Origin: Fimbriiglobus ruber
GTDB taxonomy: Bacteria; Planctomycetota; Planctomycetia; Gemmatales; Gemmataceae
Direction of reading: 5' to 3'
DNA: 64,000 bases
Assembly: GCF_002197845.1 (NCBI RefSeq)
Contig: NZ_NIDE01000004.1
Span: forward strand, 620,001-684,000
Position numbers and translations under genes: made by a program. How positions within the stretch are numbered: position 1 is the first letter of the stretch; each line of letters begins with the position of its first letter. Of this stretch, positions 47,745 through 56,795 are shown piece after piece. The notes below the pieces were generated by a model. The model was not told the origin of the DNA. It did no database searches and was given only the letters and a program-made list of their open reading frames with translations.

Positions 47745-49300
47745 GTTTCAATGGCCACTGTACGGCCAACCACATCGGCGCCGCTCCTGGATGTCAACGC
47801 GCAGATCCAGCGCGACTTGTTTCAATGGCCACTGTACGGCCAACCACATCGGCGCCCTGATCGGCGCAGGTGCAGTGGGCCTCCTTGGGCTCGGGTTTCA
47901 ATGGCCACTGTACGGCCAACCACATCGGCGCCGTTACGGGTCTTAGACAAAAGGACTTGAGCTGAAGGTTTCAATGGCCACTGTACGGCCAACCACATCG
48001 GCGCCCCTAGTTCCTTTTCACACGTACGAGGAAGAGTCATGAGTTTCAATGGCCACTGTACGGCCAACCACATCGGCGCCGTGAGCCTTCTTTTGGAGAG
48101 ATCTCTTGACAACAGGCGTTCGTTTCAATGGCCACTGTACGGCCAACCACATCGGCGCCTGGGGAAATGTCATGAGCAACACGAACAGCGGTACGAAGTT
48201 TCAATGGCCACTGTACGGCCAACCACATCGGCGCCCTGTTGTCATGCTCGGCACCAACGACTCGCTCGAAAAAGGTTTCAATGGCCACTGTACGGCCAAC
48301 CACATCGGCGCCAACGGGGTTCCGCTGAGGCTCAATGAGGCCACGGTCAAGGTTTCAATGGCCACTGTACGGCCAACCACATCGGCGCCGGCGAGCCAGC
48401 TGCTCAGCTTCGTCTACTACTGCAAGGTTTCAATGGCCACTGTACGGCCAACCATATCGGCGCCGCAGGCCCAGCCCGCGCCCACGGTGAAAGACAACGT
48501 CCGTCACATCGTTTCAATGGCCACTGTACGGCCAACCACATCGGCGCCCGGATGGTATCCGTCCATGGAGGGATCATCGAAACCATGTTTCAATGGCCAC
48601 TGTACGGCCAACCACATCGGCGCCACACGGCCTCCCACGCAACATGAACCGTGAGGTTCTTGTTTCAATGGCCACTGTACGGCCAACCACATCGGCGCCA
48701 TACGGGACCTGATGGATGAATTAATCCTATCCACCAAGTTTCAATGGCCACTGTACGGCCAACCACATCGGCGCCGCGGTTGGACAGGGGGCGCGGGCTA
48801 ACTTGCCCCCCTTGTTTCAATGGCCACTGTACGGCCAACCACATCGGCGCCGACGGGTCAGCAGCAACAGCCGGATGAAGGTCCATTGTTTCAATGGCCA
48901 CTGTACGGCCAACCACATCGGCGCCACGTTGGTTGTTCGGCATCCCAATCTCCTTCTGCATGTTTCAATGGCCACTGTACGGCCAACCACATCGGCGCCC
49001 CGATACAAGTTCTTGGGCCAGGTCAGGGCGCAATCGCGTTTCAATGGCCACTGTACGGCCAACCACATCGGCGCCCGGAGAAGCGGACGAGTAATCCGAT
49101 TTCTCCGTTGAAAGTTTCAATGGCCACTGTACGGCCAACCACATCGGCGCCTCTTCATGGGGGAGAATGATCCGGGGGAGGTGTTCTCGTTTCAATGGCC
49201 ACTGTACGGCCAACCACATCGGCGCCGAAGAGTTGAGGCCATTTGTGCTCAAAATCGAAAACGTTTCAATGGCCACTGTACGGCCAACCACATCGGCGCC
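47745..49300 (-). CRISPR. CRISPR block 4 (leader-proximal), 21 repeats
   Basis: Repeat starts: 47745, 47819, 47895, 47968, 48043, 48122, 48198, 48275, 48352, 48427, 48511, 48587, 48662, 48738, 48814, 48888, 48962, 49038, 49114, 49189, 49263. Only 48427 varies (C-to-T). Spacers are 35-41 nt, except one of 46 nt (48465-48510). The near-perfect repeats and even spacers support this as the youngest block. Confidence 0.95.
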
Positions 49301-49500
49301 TCCCCCCTTCATAAGTAGCGGCTAAATAGGCACTTAACAAGGGGTTTTGCCGAACCCCCCGTCATCTTGTTATTTGCGCCAATGTCAGACTTCATAAACA
49401 GACCTCGAAATTTGACGTAAGTCGTGATGAGTGGAAAGATTGCGGGTTTGCCGAACCCCCCCCCGTTTTTGAGGGTTCCGGAGGGGGGCGGCAAATGCCC
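49301..49500 (-). promoter_or_regulatory. Candidate CRISPR leader with twin hairpins
   Basis: The stretch after the last repeat is more AT-rich than the surroundings and holds two related hairpins, GGGTTTTGCCGAACCCCC (49342-49359) and GGGTTTGCCGAACCCCC (49444-49460), ~100 bp apart. Position and repeat orientation make it the expected leader and promoter of a minus-strand transcript. No gene is seen in 49301-50191. Confidence 0.55.
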
Positions 49501-49794
49501 AGATTACCCAAATTATCAAAGATCGGGACGTTCAGACTCTTCATTCGGGTCTGACCGCTCGCGCAAAAACGCGGCGTGAGTTACAGTCCACTCCCGCAGA
49601 GTAACCTCAGCCCCGATGTCTTGCCAGGATTTTTCCCACAAATATACCATCGCGCCGAAAGCTTTCGGTAGCAGGCGAAACCCGCTCGATCCTCCACCCG
49701 AACTGGTCCGGCGAGATCTCGCCGCCCACACGCGCCCGCCACCGAACGCTCTACGCCGCCGGCCTCGATTCTCGGGACCGTCTCATTCGGTCGA

Positions 49795-49952
49795 TCGGAA
49801 CACACAACCGCGCAGAAACCCATCCCATCGCGTATGTACAAGTCGGTGCCTGACGACGAAGTGCTGCCCACTGAACCGTCAATTTTCCGTGCAGGGATAT
49901 GCTGGTCGATCCACTGTCAGAAAACATCGTTTTAGGCGCAAAAAGCGCAGAA
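49795..49952. repeat. Dispersed repeat, copy B
   Basis: Partner of 8594-8750, same strand and order of blocks. It lies ~500 bp beyond the CRISPR array. The remaining gap to 50191 contains a CACGTTTCCAACGT palindrome near 50153 and nothing else assignable. Confidence 0.75.
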
Positions 49953-50191
49953 ATTCCCAGAACCCACGGTTTCGTGGACCCGGCGGTCCATTCCGCTTCA
50001 TGAGTGGCGGGTCGGACACGACTCCCGTCTTACCGGTGTGCGGGATTAGTCTGAGGTTGAAGGGAGGACCGATCCGCTCGGGAGATTTGCTTGTCGGAAG
50101 GGCCGGATGACGGAAGTCAGCCGCGCAAGCTGCTTGGTAATGGTTATGGGGTCACGTTTCCAACGTTGGTAACGTGCCCCCACACCGGCAA

Positions 50192-51292
50192 CTACGCCGC
50201 CTCGCTCTGGCTCTTCGGCAGCTCGAACAACTTGCCGGCCGGCTTGGGCATCCGGTTCGGGCCGACCGAGGGGCCGTCCTCGTTGCCGTCCCACGCGTGG
50301 CTGCGGACGGCGTCCAGCACCCGGTGGGCAAGGGCCAGCGCGTCGCGGCCGTCTTCGCCGGTCACGCGCGGGGTGCGGTTCGCGCGGACGCAGTCGACGA
50401 AGTGGCGGAGTTCGTTGGTGAGTTGGTCGCCCTTGCGGTCGCCGTCAATGTTCAACACATCCAAATGGCGGCCGAACATCTCGTCCTTCAACTTCGCCCG
50501 CTGGGTCGGGTCCATCTTCTCGACGCGGAGACCGTGTCGGCGTACTTCGTCGTTCACCTGGACGAGCGTGATCTTGCGGCTCACGAAGTCGATCCCGGCA
50601 TACCCCTCGGACGCCCAGATGCGGAGCCGCCGCTTGGGCCGGGCACTGATCCGGCTCGCGGTCACGTGGGCGACACAGCCGGACTCGAACACCAGCCGGG
50701 CGTTCACCATGTCCTCGTGGCCGCCGAAGACGGCCGCGCCGACGGCGGAAACGTCCTTCACCGGCCCGGGAACGAGCGACAGGATCAGGTCGAGGTCGTG
50801 GATCATCAGGTCGAGGACGGCACCGATGTCCGTACTCCGGCCGGTGTACGGGCCGTGCCGTTCGGCCTCGATGAACGCGGGGCGGATCGGTCGCTTGGCT
50901 AACTCTTCGAACGCCGGGTTGAACCGCTCGATGTGGCCGACCTGGAGGGGGACGTTTGCCTCACGGGCGAGACTGATCAGCTCGTCCGCTTCGGCCACCG
51001 TCTTGCACATCGGCTTTTCGACGAGGACCGGGATGCCGTTCCGCAGGAACTCGGCCGCGACGTGGTGGTGGAAACTGGTGGGGGTGACGACGGACACCGC
51101 GTCGACGAGGTCGAGTAGCGGCTCGTGCCGGTCGAACGCCCGGGTCCGACAGCGCTGGGCGATCGTCATGGCCTGGTCGCTGTTCGCGTCCACGACCCCG
51201 ACGAGTTCGACGTCCGGAAATTCGGACAGGATGCGGGCGTGGTGTTGCCCCAGGTGCCCGACCCCGATGACTGCCGTCCGCAACCGGGTCAT
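50192..51292 (-). CDS. Gfo/Idh/MocA-family NAD(P)-dependent oxidoreductase
   Basis: The 366-residue product has the Rossmann loop AVIGVGHLGQHHARILSE, the conserved EKPMCKT with catalytic Lys, and HDLDLILSLV in the C-terminal domain with the active-site His. Substrate is unknown, but it follows ompH and lpxC on the same strand; in many planctomycetes and relatives such a gene lies in the lipid A cluster, so a nucleotide-sugar (UDP-GlcNAc-type) substrate for lipid A or LPS synthesis is a reasonable inference. lpxA is not present between them here. Confidence 0.92.
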   Translation of the reverse strand: MTRLRTAVIGVGHLGQHHARILSEFPDVELVGVVDANSDQAMTIAQRCRTRAFDRHEPLLDLVDAVSVVTPTSFHHHVAAEFLRNGIPVLVEKPMCKTVAEADELISLAREANVPLQVGHIERFNPAFEELAKRPIRPAFIEAERHGPYTGRSTDIGAVLDLMIHDLDLILSLVPGPVKDVSAVGAAVFGGHEDMVNARLVFESGCVAHVTASRISARPKRRLRIWASEGYAGIDFVSRKITLVQVNDEVRRHGLRVEKMDPTQRAKLKDEMFGRHLDVLNIDGDRKGDQLTNELRHFVDCVRANRTPRVTGEDGRDALALAHRVLDAVRSHAWDGNEDGPSVGPNRMPKPAGKLFELPKSQSEAA

Positions 51293-51436
51293 GCCGTCCT
51301 AGCCTTCGTCGTAGCGGCGGCCGACCGTCCCTGGTCTGTCGCCTGTGGGAAAGACGCGCCCGCGGGTCTCGCGGCCCTCGTCCCGAGGGCCGGTATGAGA
51401 AGCGGGTACCACCGATCATCGCGAATCAACGTTCAG

Positions 51437-52375
51437 TCAAGCGGCCAGCCGGCGGGACACCGCCGGAACTGGTTGGGGCCGGGGTAAGCCGGCCGTGACT
51501 TCGCCACTCACGCCTCTGGCTCGCGCGACCAGGGCGTGGGCCAGGGACACGTTCAGCGCGTGCCCGGACCGGTACGCGACCACATGCCCGACCAGATCGA
51601 ACCCGCACAGGGCGAGATCCCCGATCAGGTCCAGCACCTTGTGTCGGGCCGGCTCGTCGGCGTACCGCAACGTGTTGTCAATCGGTCCCTTCGGACCGAA
51701 CACCAGGAGCTCACTCATGGTCAGGTGGTTACCGACCCCCTGAGCCCGCAGTGCGTCGGCTTCTTTTTCGAGGACGAACGTTCGACAGCCGGCGAGTTCG
51801 CGGGCGAACGTGTCCGGGGTGACGACGGTCGTGTACGCCTGACGCGGGATGTCCGCCCGCGGGCCGTAGTCGAGGAGGTAACTGGCCCGGAGGACCGGGC
51901 CGTCCACCGGGTCGACCGGGTGGAGGGCGATCGTCGCCCCGCCGTGGCTCACGACGAGCGGCTCCGAGACCGCCCAGACGGCGCGGCGGGCGGGCTGGAG
52001 AACCGTGCCGGCGCCGTTCAGGGCTTCGAGGAATCCGAAGGACGAGCCGTCGAGTCCCGGCGGCTCGGCCGTGTCGAGTTCGATCACGCAATTGTCGATG
52101 CGGAGACCGGATAGGGCGGCGAGGACGTGTTCGACCAGCGTGACACCCGTGTCCGGCGATCCGAGCGTGGTCCGGCGGTTCGTGCCGGTCACGCGATCGA
52201 CGCGGGCCAAGGTGGTCGGCCGACTCAACAGGTCGGTGCGAACGAACACGATGCCGGTGTCCGGCGGCGCGGGGCGGAACCGGAGGCGGACCCGGGCACC
52301 GGCTACGAAGCCGACGCCGCGGACCTCGGACGAGTTCGCCAGGGTTCGCTGGTGCCTGTACCCGATCCGTCGCAC
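51437..52375 (-). CDS. lpxC: UDP-3-O-acyl-N-acetylglucosamine deacetylase
   Basis: LpxC performs the committed step of lipid A synthesis with a catalytic zinc. The 312-residue product has the N-terminal QRTLANSSEVRGVGFVAG, the zinc-ligand His in GVTLVEHVLAALSGL, ELDTAEPPGLDGSS, and the second metal/active-site region DEPARHKVLDLIGDLALCG with the HKxxD signature. A C-terminal SGHALNVSLAHALV follows. Length is normal. Presence implies an LPS-type outer membrane. It lies between ompH and the Gfo/Idh/MocA gene, all on the minus strand. Confidence 0.95.
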   Translation of the reverse strand: MRRIGYRHQRTLANSSEVRGVGFVAGARVRLRFRPAPPDTGIVFVRTDLLSRPTTLARVDRVTGTNRRTTLGSPDTGVTLVEHVLAALSGLRIDNCVIELDTAEPPGLDGSSFGFLEALNGAGTVLQPARRAVWAVSEPLVVSHGGATIALHPVDPVDGPVLRASYLLDYGPRADIPRQAYTTVVTPDTFARELAGCRTFVLEKEADALRAQGVGNHLTMSELLVFGPKGPIDNTLRYADEPARHKVLDLIGDLALCGFDLVGHVVAYRSGHALNVSLAHALVARARGVSGEVTAGLPRPQPVPAVSRRLAA

Positions 52376-53124
52376 GTCTCCCGCCTTCCCGGCGCAAAGC
52401 CGGTGTAAAGCACTTTTTATATCACCCGCTCACGCGGCGGCAACGTGCCGGACGTCAATCCCCGGTGTACGGGTCGTCCGACGGACTCGCTCCCACGGGA
52501 GAGGATGGGGAATCACAGGTTCGTCGTGACCGGCGTGCCGTTCGCGGGCCGGTCGGCGGTCGCCAACCTTTTCCGTTCTTACCCAGATTCGTTACACGAC
52601 CAAAACACCCAATATTAGCGGCAATTCACGAATCGGGCGCGGTGATCGGTGTTTCTCATCGACCGAACACCCGGGCGGGCGCCTCGTACTTGTTAAAAGC
52701 TTCCCGACCGGCAAACTTTTTCATCGACCCGGTGGCAAGAAGACTTCATACCATTCATCTCTCGCCAAACCGCACCCGGTTCCGTCTTTTTCGCAAGACC
52801 TTCCCCGCGACCCGTACCTTTTGGTACGGGTTGAACCGTTTTTCACGATTGTTTCGTTACACTTCTGGAGTCTTGCCAGCAATTTCGCTTCGCTCATTTG
52901 CGCACCAACCATTCCTCCCCAGGAAGGTCAGTGTCTTCGCGCAGTCGTCCAGACAACTACTATTTCCACTGAAGAACATCGGGGTGAGGTCGTCGAGCGG
53001 GCTCGAGATTCACCGGCACTCTTACTGATGTACCAAGGTTCAGCCGCCCGTCGGCACCCCGCCTCCCCTTACTTAAGCGTAAGAGGAGGGCGTCGTTGAC
53101 AATAAGCCGGGAACGTCTCGCCGT
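52376..53124. other. Gap of ~750 bp without a recognisable gene
   Basis: The stretch between lpxC and ompH is less GC-rich than its neighbours and has no reading frame with family-like sequence or codon use. It may carry the lpxC promoter or an unrecognised RNA; I see no strong hairpin except a weak CTTAC/GTAAG pair near 53075-53090. Confidence 0.5.
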
Positions 53125-53868
53125 TTACCGCATCGGTCCCGGTTGGCCGGGGGCGCCGAGAGCTGGGGCTGGGGCAGTGCCGCCGGTCGCCGTGACCGGG
53201 GGCGCGATCGTCGGGATCGGACCCGGGGGCGGGAAGTTCTTGTTCAGCGTGGCCACGAGCACGTCGGTCATGTCCGCGCTGCGCGACACGTGGAACGGCA
53301 TGGCCGCGGGCGGCCGCATCTTGAGGTCGTAGTACAACGGGGACGCTTTTTCTTCTTCCGTGATCGCGTCCGGGTACGCCATCACCAGGTCGTACCCGTT
53401 GGCTTCCACGATGGCCCGGACGCACTGTTGGATTTCGACGAACAGGTCCCGCAGGTACTTCGACGACTCGTCGTCGAGCGTCTTGCGGGCGTTCCGCTCC
53501 TTGTCTTCGAACAGGCGCTGCTTCTCGACCAGCACCTTCTGGTATTCTTCCTTCTTGGACGGGATCTGCTCCCGTTGCAACTTGTCCTGGTAGTCGGCGA
53601 TCTCGCTCCGCAGTTTGCCGAGGTCGCCAGCGATCTCGGTCTTCCGCTTGTTCATCGTGGCCGCGAAGTACTGCCACTTGTGGTAGTCGCGCATGACCTT
53701 GGCGACGTTGAACACCGCGACCCGCCCGGTCGATACCGGGGCCGGGGTCGGAACCCCGGCGGGGGGAGCGCCACCCGGCGCCGGGGCTTGAGCCCGGACC
53801 GGACCGGCGAGGCCGAACACCCCACCCATGCCGACGACTGCCGACAGGTACACGAACGCACGCTTCAC
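53125..53868 (-). CDS. OmpH/Skp-family periplasmic chaperone
   Basis: The 247-residue product has a signal peptide (YLSAVVGMGGVFGLAGPVRA), a Pro-rich linker, the conserved RVAVFNVAKVMRDY strand, a long coiled-coil (~80-165; KLQREQIPSKKEEYQKVLVE) and a VVEANGYDLVMAYPDAI-like return strand, matching OmpH/Skp proteins that hold unfolded outer-membrane proteins. A Pro/Gly-rich tail (PPPGPIPTIAPPVTATGG) is extra. It is the first gene of the ompH-lpxC-oxidoreductase series. Confidence 0.88.
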   Translation of the reverse strand: MKRAFVYLSAVVGMGGVFGLAGPVRAQAPAPGGAPPAGVPTPAPVSTGRVAVFNVAKVMRDYHKWQYFAATMNKRKTEIAGDLGKLRSEIADYQDKLQREQIPSKKEEYQKVLVEKQRLFEDKERNARKTLDDESSKYLRDLFVEIQQCVRAIVEANGYDLVMAYPDAITEEEKASPLYYDLKMRPPAAMPFHVSRSADMTDVLVATLNKNFPPPGPIPTIAPPVTATGGTAPAPALGAPGQPGPMR

Positions 53869-54116
53869 GTTAAGCCCTCCTCCTGGCTTGTTCCGGCCCG
53901 CGCGGGTTCTGTTCCGCAGTCCCGCGACTACCGACGGGCAAACCGATTTCCTTGCTCACCCGGCTTTGTGGCGGGCAGTTTCTACCCGAACACTCTGGGC
54001 GCGTCAATCCGAACGATCCGACTCAATTTGTCCGCCTTCCGGGTCGATTTTGCCGATTAAATTGACGGCACGAACTGCGCGACTACCGGACCCGGGCGGG
54101 TCCAACGAGGTGGGGT

Positions 54117-54563
54117 ATGGCGGGTAAACGGGGCCGGTCCCGCGGGGCGACCTGGTGGGCGGCCGTCCTGGCGGGCGCGCTCGGGCTAGCCGGGTGCGGG
54201 AAGCCCGAGCCGCGGCCGGCGGCCGCGGTCCGCGGGGTGGTGACCTACCAGGGGGTTCCGCTCGCCGGCGGGATGGTGGTGTTCGCGCCGTGCCGCGAGA
54301 AGGGGACGGTCGGGAAATCGGTGTCCGCGACGGTGGCGACCGACGGCGGGTTCCGGCTGGCGGTCGAGGGGGCCGACGCCGTCGTGCCGGGGTGGTACCG
54401 CGTCGCCTTGGCCGACCCGCCCGGCGTATTCACCGAAGCGGCGGGCTACCCCCGGTTTCCCGCCGCCCTGCGCCGCCCGGACAAGTCCGGGCTGGAACGG
54501 GAAGTGGTCGCCGGGAAAGACAACGTGTTCGTGTTCCAGGTCGAGGTTCCGACGGGGCCGTGA
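54117..54563 (+). CDS. Lipoprotein with carboxypeptidase-regulatory-like fold
   Basis: The 148-residue product has a Lys/Arg-rich start, a hydrophobic signal and lipobox (GALGLAGCGKPEP), then GVVTYQGVPLAGGMVVFAPC and TDGGFRLAVEGADAVVPGWY, typical of the small beta-sandwich planctomycete lipoproteins with a carboxypeptidase-regulatory-like domain. Role unknown; probably membrane-anchored at the cell envelope. It stands ahead of the GT87-like gene. Confidence 0.85.
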   Translation: MAGKRGRSRGATWWAAVLAGALGLAGCGKPEPRPAAAVRGVVTYQGVPLAGGMVVFAPCREKGTVGKSVSATVATDGGFRLAVEGADAVVPGWYRVALADPPGVFTEAAGYPRFPAALRRPDKSGLEREVVAGKDNVFVFQVEVPTGP

Positions 54564-54831
54564 GGGCCGCGTCCCGCACCGACTGCCCGTCCCGCAAACC
54601 TTGCGCAGCTTGCGCACGGGCCGCGGTTCCTCTTTTCAATCTCATCGCGATCCCGTATTCCTGGTGCCGAATATGGGACGGGAGCGAGTTTTGGGGTGGC
54701 CGCGGGGCCACGGACAAGGACCGAGTCGCAGCATGTCTGAAACGCAACCCGGTAAAATGTCCCACGTCTCCGCAACCGTCATTCCTACAATTGACTTGCT
54801 ACAACTACTCGCCGGTCCCGGACGTTCACCG

Positions 54832-56268
54832 ATGACACCGCCTGCTGACCCCGGTTCAGCCCCGCTCGCCCGGTTCGAGGCGATCGGGCTGTGGCTCATG
54901 GGCCTACTCTTGATCGCGTTCGGCGGCCTCGTCGCGGACCGGTCCGCGTTCCAGACGGACCGAAAGACGGATTTCGGGGTTTACGCGCGGGCCGGGTTCT
55001 CGGTCCGCGCGACGTTGACCGCCCGCTACTTCCCGTCCGCCGTGCCCGAGAACGAGGAATACTTCCCCCCCGAGGCGCGCGAACTCAAGTACGACATTTA
55101 TCAGGTGTGCGACGACCGCGGGTGGCACTACTGCTACCCGCCCGCGTTCGCGGTGTTCATGGTCCCGCTGGCGGACCCGTTCTTTTGGGAAGACCGGACC
55201 GGGTATCTGCCGTTCGGTGCGTCGGTCATCATCTGGTTCGTCATCAATCTGATCCTCGCCTGGTATGCCGCCCACGCCTTGGCCGGGGCGGTCGTCCCGG
55301 ACGCGGTCCGGTGGTCCCGGCGGTGGTGGTACGCCCGCACGGTCCCGCTCTACATCTGCCTCGGCGGGATCGGGTACACGCTGTCGCGGGGGCAGGTGAA
55401 TATCGTGCTGGTCGCCCTGGTCGCCGGGATGTTCGCGGCCGCGGTCCGGGGGCGGGCGGTGGCCGCCGGGGCGTGGCTCGCCGGGGCGGTCGCGCTCAAG
55501 GTGATCCCGGTGTTCCTGATCTTGTTCCCGCTCGTCCGCCGGGAGTGGCGGACGGGGATCGGTCTCGCGGCCGGCCTGTTCGTACTCCTCGGCGTAATCC
55601 CGGCGGCGGTGTGGGGCGTCGAGGGGGCGGTCGACAACAACTTGAAGGTCTTCAGCGCCGTCATCGCGCCGGGCAGCCTCGGGGTCGGCGACCAGACCCG
55701 GCAGAAAGAACTCACCGGGGCGACCTCGACCGACAGTCAATCGTTCCAGGCGGTGATCCACAACCTCCGGTACCCCGACAAGCCCAACCGCCCGAAGGTG
55801 GTCGACAAGTCGACCCGCCTGGCGCACTGGGCTCTGAGCCTGTTGATGGTGGCCGTCACTCTCGTCGCCGCGTGGCGGGGGCTCGGTCCGGCCCCGGCGG
55901 ACCAACTCGTTTTCCTCGGCCTGCTCTGCGTGGTCATGTTGCTGACGACCCCGGTGTCGCACATGCACTACTACGCGATGGGGCTCCCCCTGGTCGCCGG
56001 TCTGTGGCTGAAGGGGTTGGCCGGGCGACCCGGGGAGTTCTGGGCCGGGTGGTGTACGTTCGGCGTGCTGATGACCTGGGGCGTCCTGACCGCGCTGCCG
56101 TTGTTCCCGCCGGTCATGGACCTCGGCCTACTCGACGCCGGCCTCGCGACGTTCTCGACCGTCGCGCTGTGGGCTTACGGCGTGGCCGTGATGGGCCGGT
56201 GCCCGCGGACCTGTCCGGTCACGCGGCCAGCCGCCCGATTGCAGCCGGTAGCCGCGGTGGTGGCGTGA
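54832..56268 (+). CDS. GT87-like (DUF2029) polytopic membrane protein
   Basis: The 478-residue product has about ten membrane helices (LLLIAFGGLVADR, VIIWFVINLILAWYAAHALA, VALVAGMFAAAVRG and others). A DFGVYARAGF motif precedes a large extracytoplasmic loop (EYFPPEAREL, WHYCYPPAFAVF), as in GT87/DUF2029 polyprenyl-phosphate mannosyltransferases. The reaction would be transfer of a sugar from a lipid-linked donor; donor unknown. ATG 54832 was chosen because the helices start soon after; ATGs further upstream give a long unconserved extension, so the start is uncertain. Confidence 0.8.
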   Translation: MTPPADPGSAPLARFEAIGLWLMGLLLIAFGGLVADRSAFQTDRKTDFGVYARAGFSVRATLTARYFPSAVPENEEYFPPEARELKYDIYQVCDDRGWHYCYPPAFAVFMVPLADPFFWEDRTGYLPFGASVIIWFVINLILAWYAAHALAGAVVPDAVRWSRRWWYARTVPLYICLGGIGYTLSRGQVNIVLVALVAGMFAAAVRGRAVAAGAWLAGAVALKVIPVFLILFPLVRREWRTGIGLAAGLFVLLGVIPAAVWGVEGAVDNNLKVFSAVIAPGSLGVGDQTRQKELTGATSTDSQSFQAVIHNLRYPDKPNRPKVVDKSTRLAHWALSLLMVAVTLVAAWRGLGPAPADQLVFLGLLCVVMLLTTPVSHMHYYAMGLPLVAGLWLKGLAGRPGEFWAGWCTFGVLMTWGVLTALPLFPPVMDLGLLDAGLATFSTVALWAYGVAVMGRCPRTCPVTRPAARLQPVAAVVA

Positions 56269-56420
56269 GTGTGTGGGAGCCGGTGGTTCCCACATGCGGC
56301 TCCGGCGGGCGAGGGGAAGAAGATCTGGCACGTCAGTCCGGCAAATCCAATGCAACTAATCGACGAAAGCAGTCAATTCGAAGCCGACCTTCCGCTGTCG
56401 TAAGAGCGCGAAGTCCGATC

Positions 56421-56480
56421 AGCGGGATCGATCTCAAGGGCAAGCACTTCTTCGACGGACAATTCATCCCGCACGGCAGC
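56421..56480 (+). pseudogene. Remnant of a portal/toxin-type gene linker
   Basis: The plus strand reads SGIDLKGKHFFDGQFIPHGS, nearly the same as residues ~478-495 of the downstream portal-HINT protein (GGIALKGKHFLGGQFIPDG). Flanking DNA is not coding in this frame. This indicates a degraded second copy or a displaced toxin cassette. The remainder of 56269-56795 has no gene. Confidence 0.7.
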
Positions 56481-56795
56481 GAGGCACGGTGCCGGATGCG
56501 GCCGATCTACCGAGTCCACAGGGCTCACCGCAACCAAAATGAATTTGCGTCTACGGCGGGATCCCGTGTCGAGAGTGGATACCACGCTGTTTGCGGTCGT
56601 TCGTCTCAACTCTTCAACCTTCGCCGCGCATCTCAACGGATCTCGGATTCGCCAGGGTTAGTCTGCGTGTAACGACGCCTCAGCCGGCTCCGTGTCACGT
56701 CTCAAGACGGCGGACGCACCCGGCGGGATGTCGGCCACGTTCCACGCTCCTCGAATCACGAGTGCGGCTTGGCTGCACCCGCGCGGGAACATTGC

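Larger units (their letters stand above)
39494..49300 (-). CRISPR. CRISPR array, 71 repeats plus one degenerate repeat, split by three IS elements and a MITE
   Basis: The plus-strand repeat begins GTTTCAATGGCC and ends CACATCGGCGCC, 37-38 nt; spacers are mostly 35-42 nt and unique. The reverse complement ends in ATTGAAAC, the usual 5' handle of type I and III crRNAs, and contains a TGGCC/GGCCA stem. The only heavily degenerate repeat (39494-39531, seven mismatches) is at the left end, where the leader-distal end is expected. I infer transcription on the minus strand with the leader at the right. No cas gene is within ~39 kb left or ~15 kb right. Subtype cannot be told from the repeat alone. 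Confidence 0.97.

Noticed and set aside
39568-49300. Many open reading frames across the array encoding repeated MATVRPTTSAP, FNGHCTANHIGA or FQWPLYGQPHRR peptides
   Set aside because: They are translations of the CRISPR repeat. Repeat plus spacer is often near 75 nt, which keeps frames open; spacers show no protein conservation.
39494-49300. Type II or V interpretation with a tracrRNA
   Set aside because: I saw no long anti-repeat outside the array; the only repeat-like stretch is 18 bp in the ISKra4 gene. The ATTGAAAC end fits type I or III better.
49516-49871. Minus-strand reading frames beyond the CRISPR array
   Set aside because: Composition is arginine/serine-rich shadow type, and the second overlaps the dispersed repeat; no family signal.
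52465-53028. 187-residue plus-strand frame in the lpxC-ompH gap
   Set aside because: No codon bias like neighbours, no family motif and no ribosome binding site.
54601-54831. Upstream extension of the GT87-like protein
   Set aside because: The added residues are not hydrophobic or conserved, and the first membrane helix follows ATG 54832 at a normal distance.
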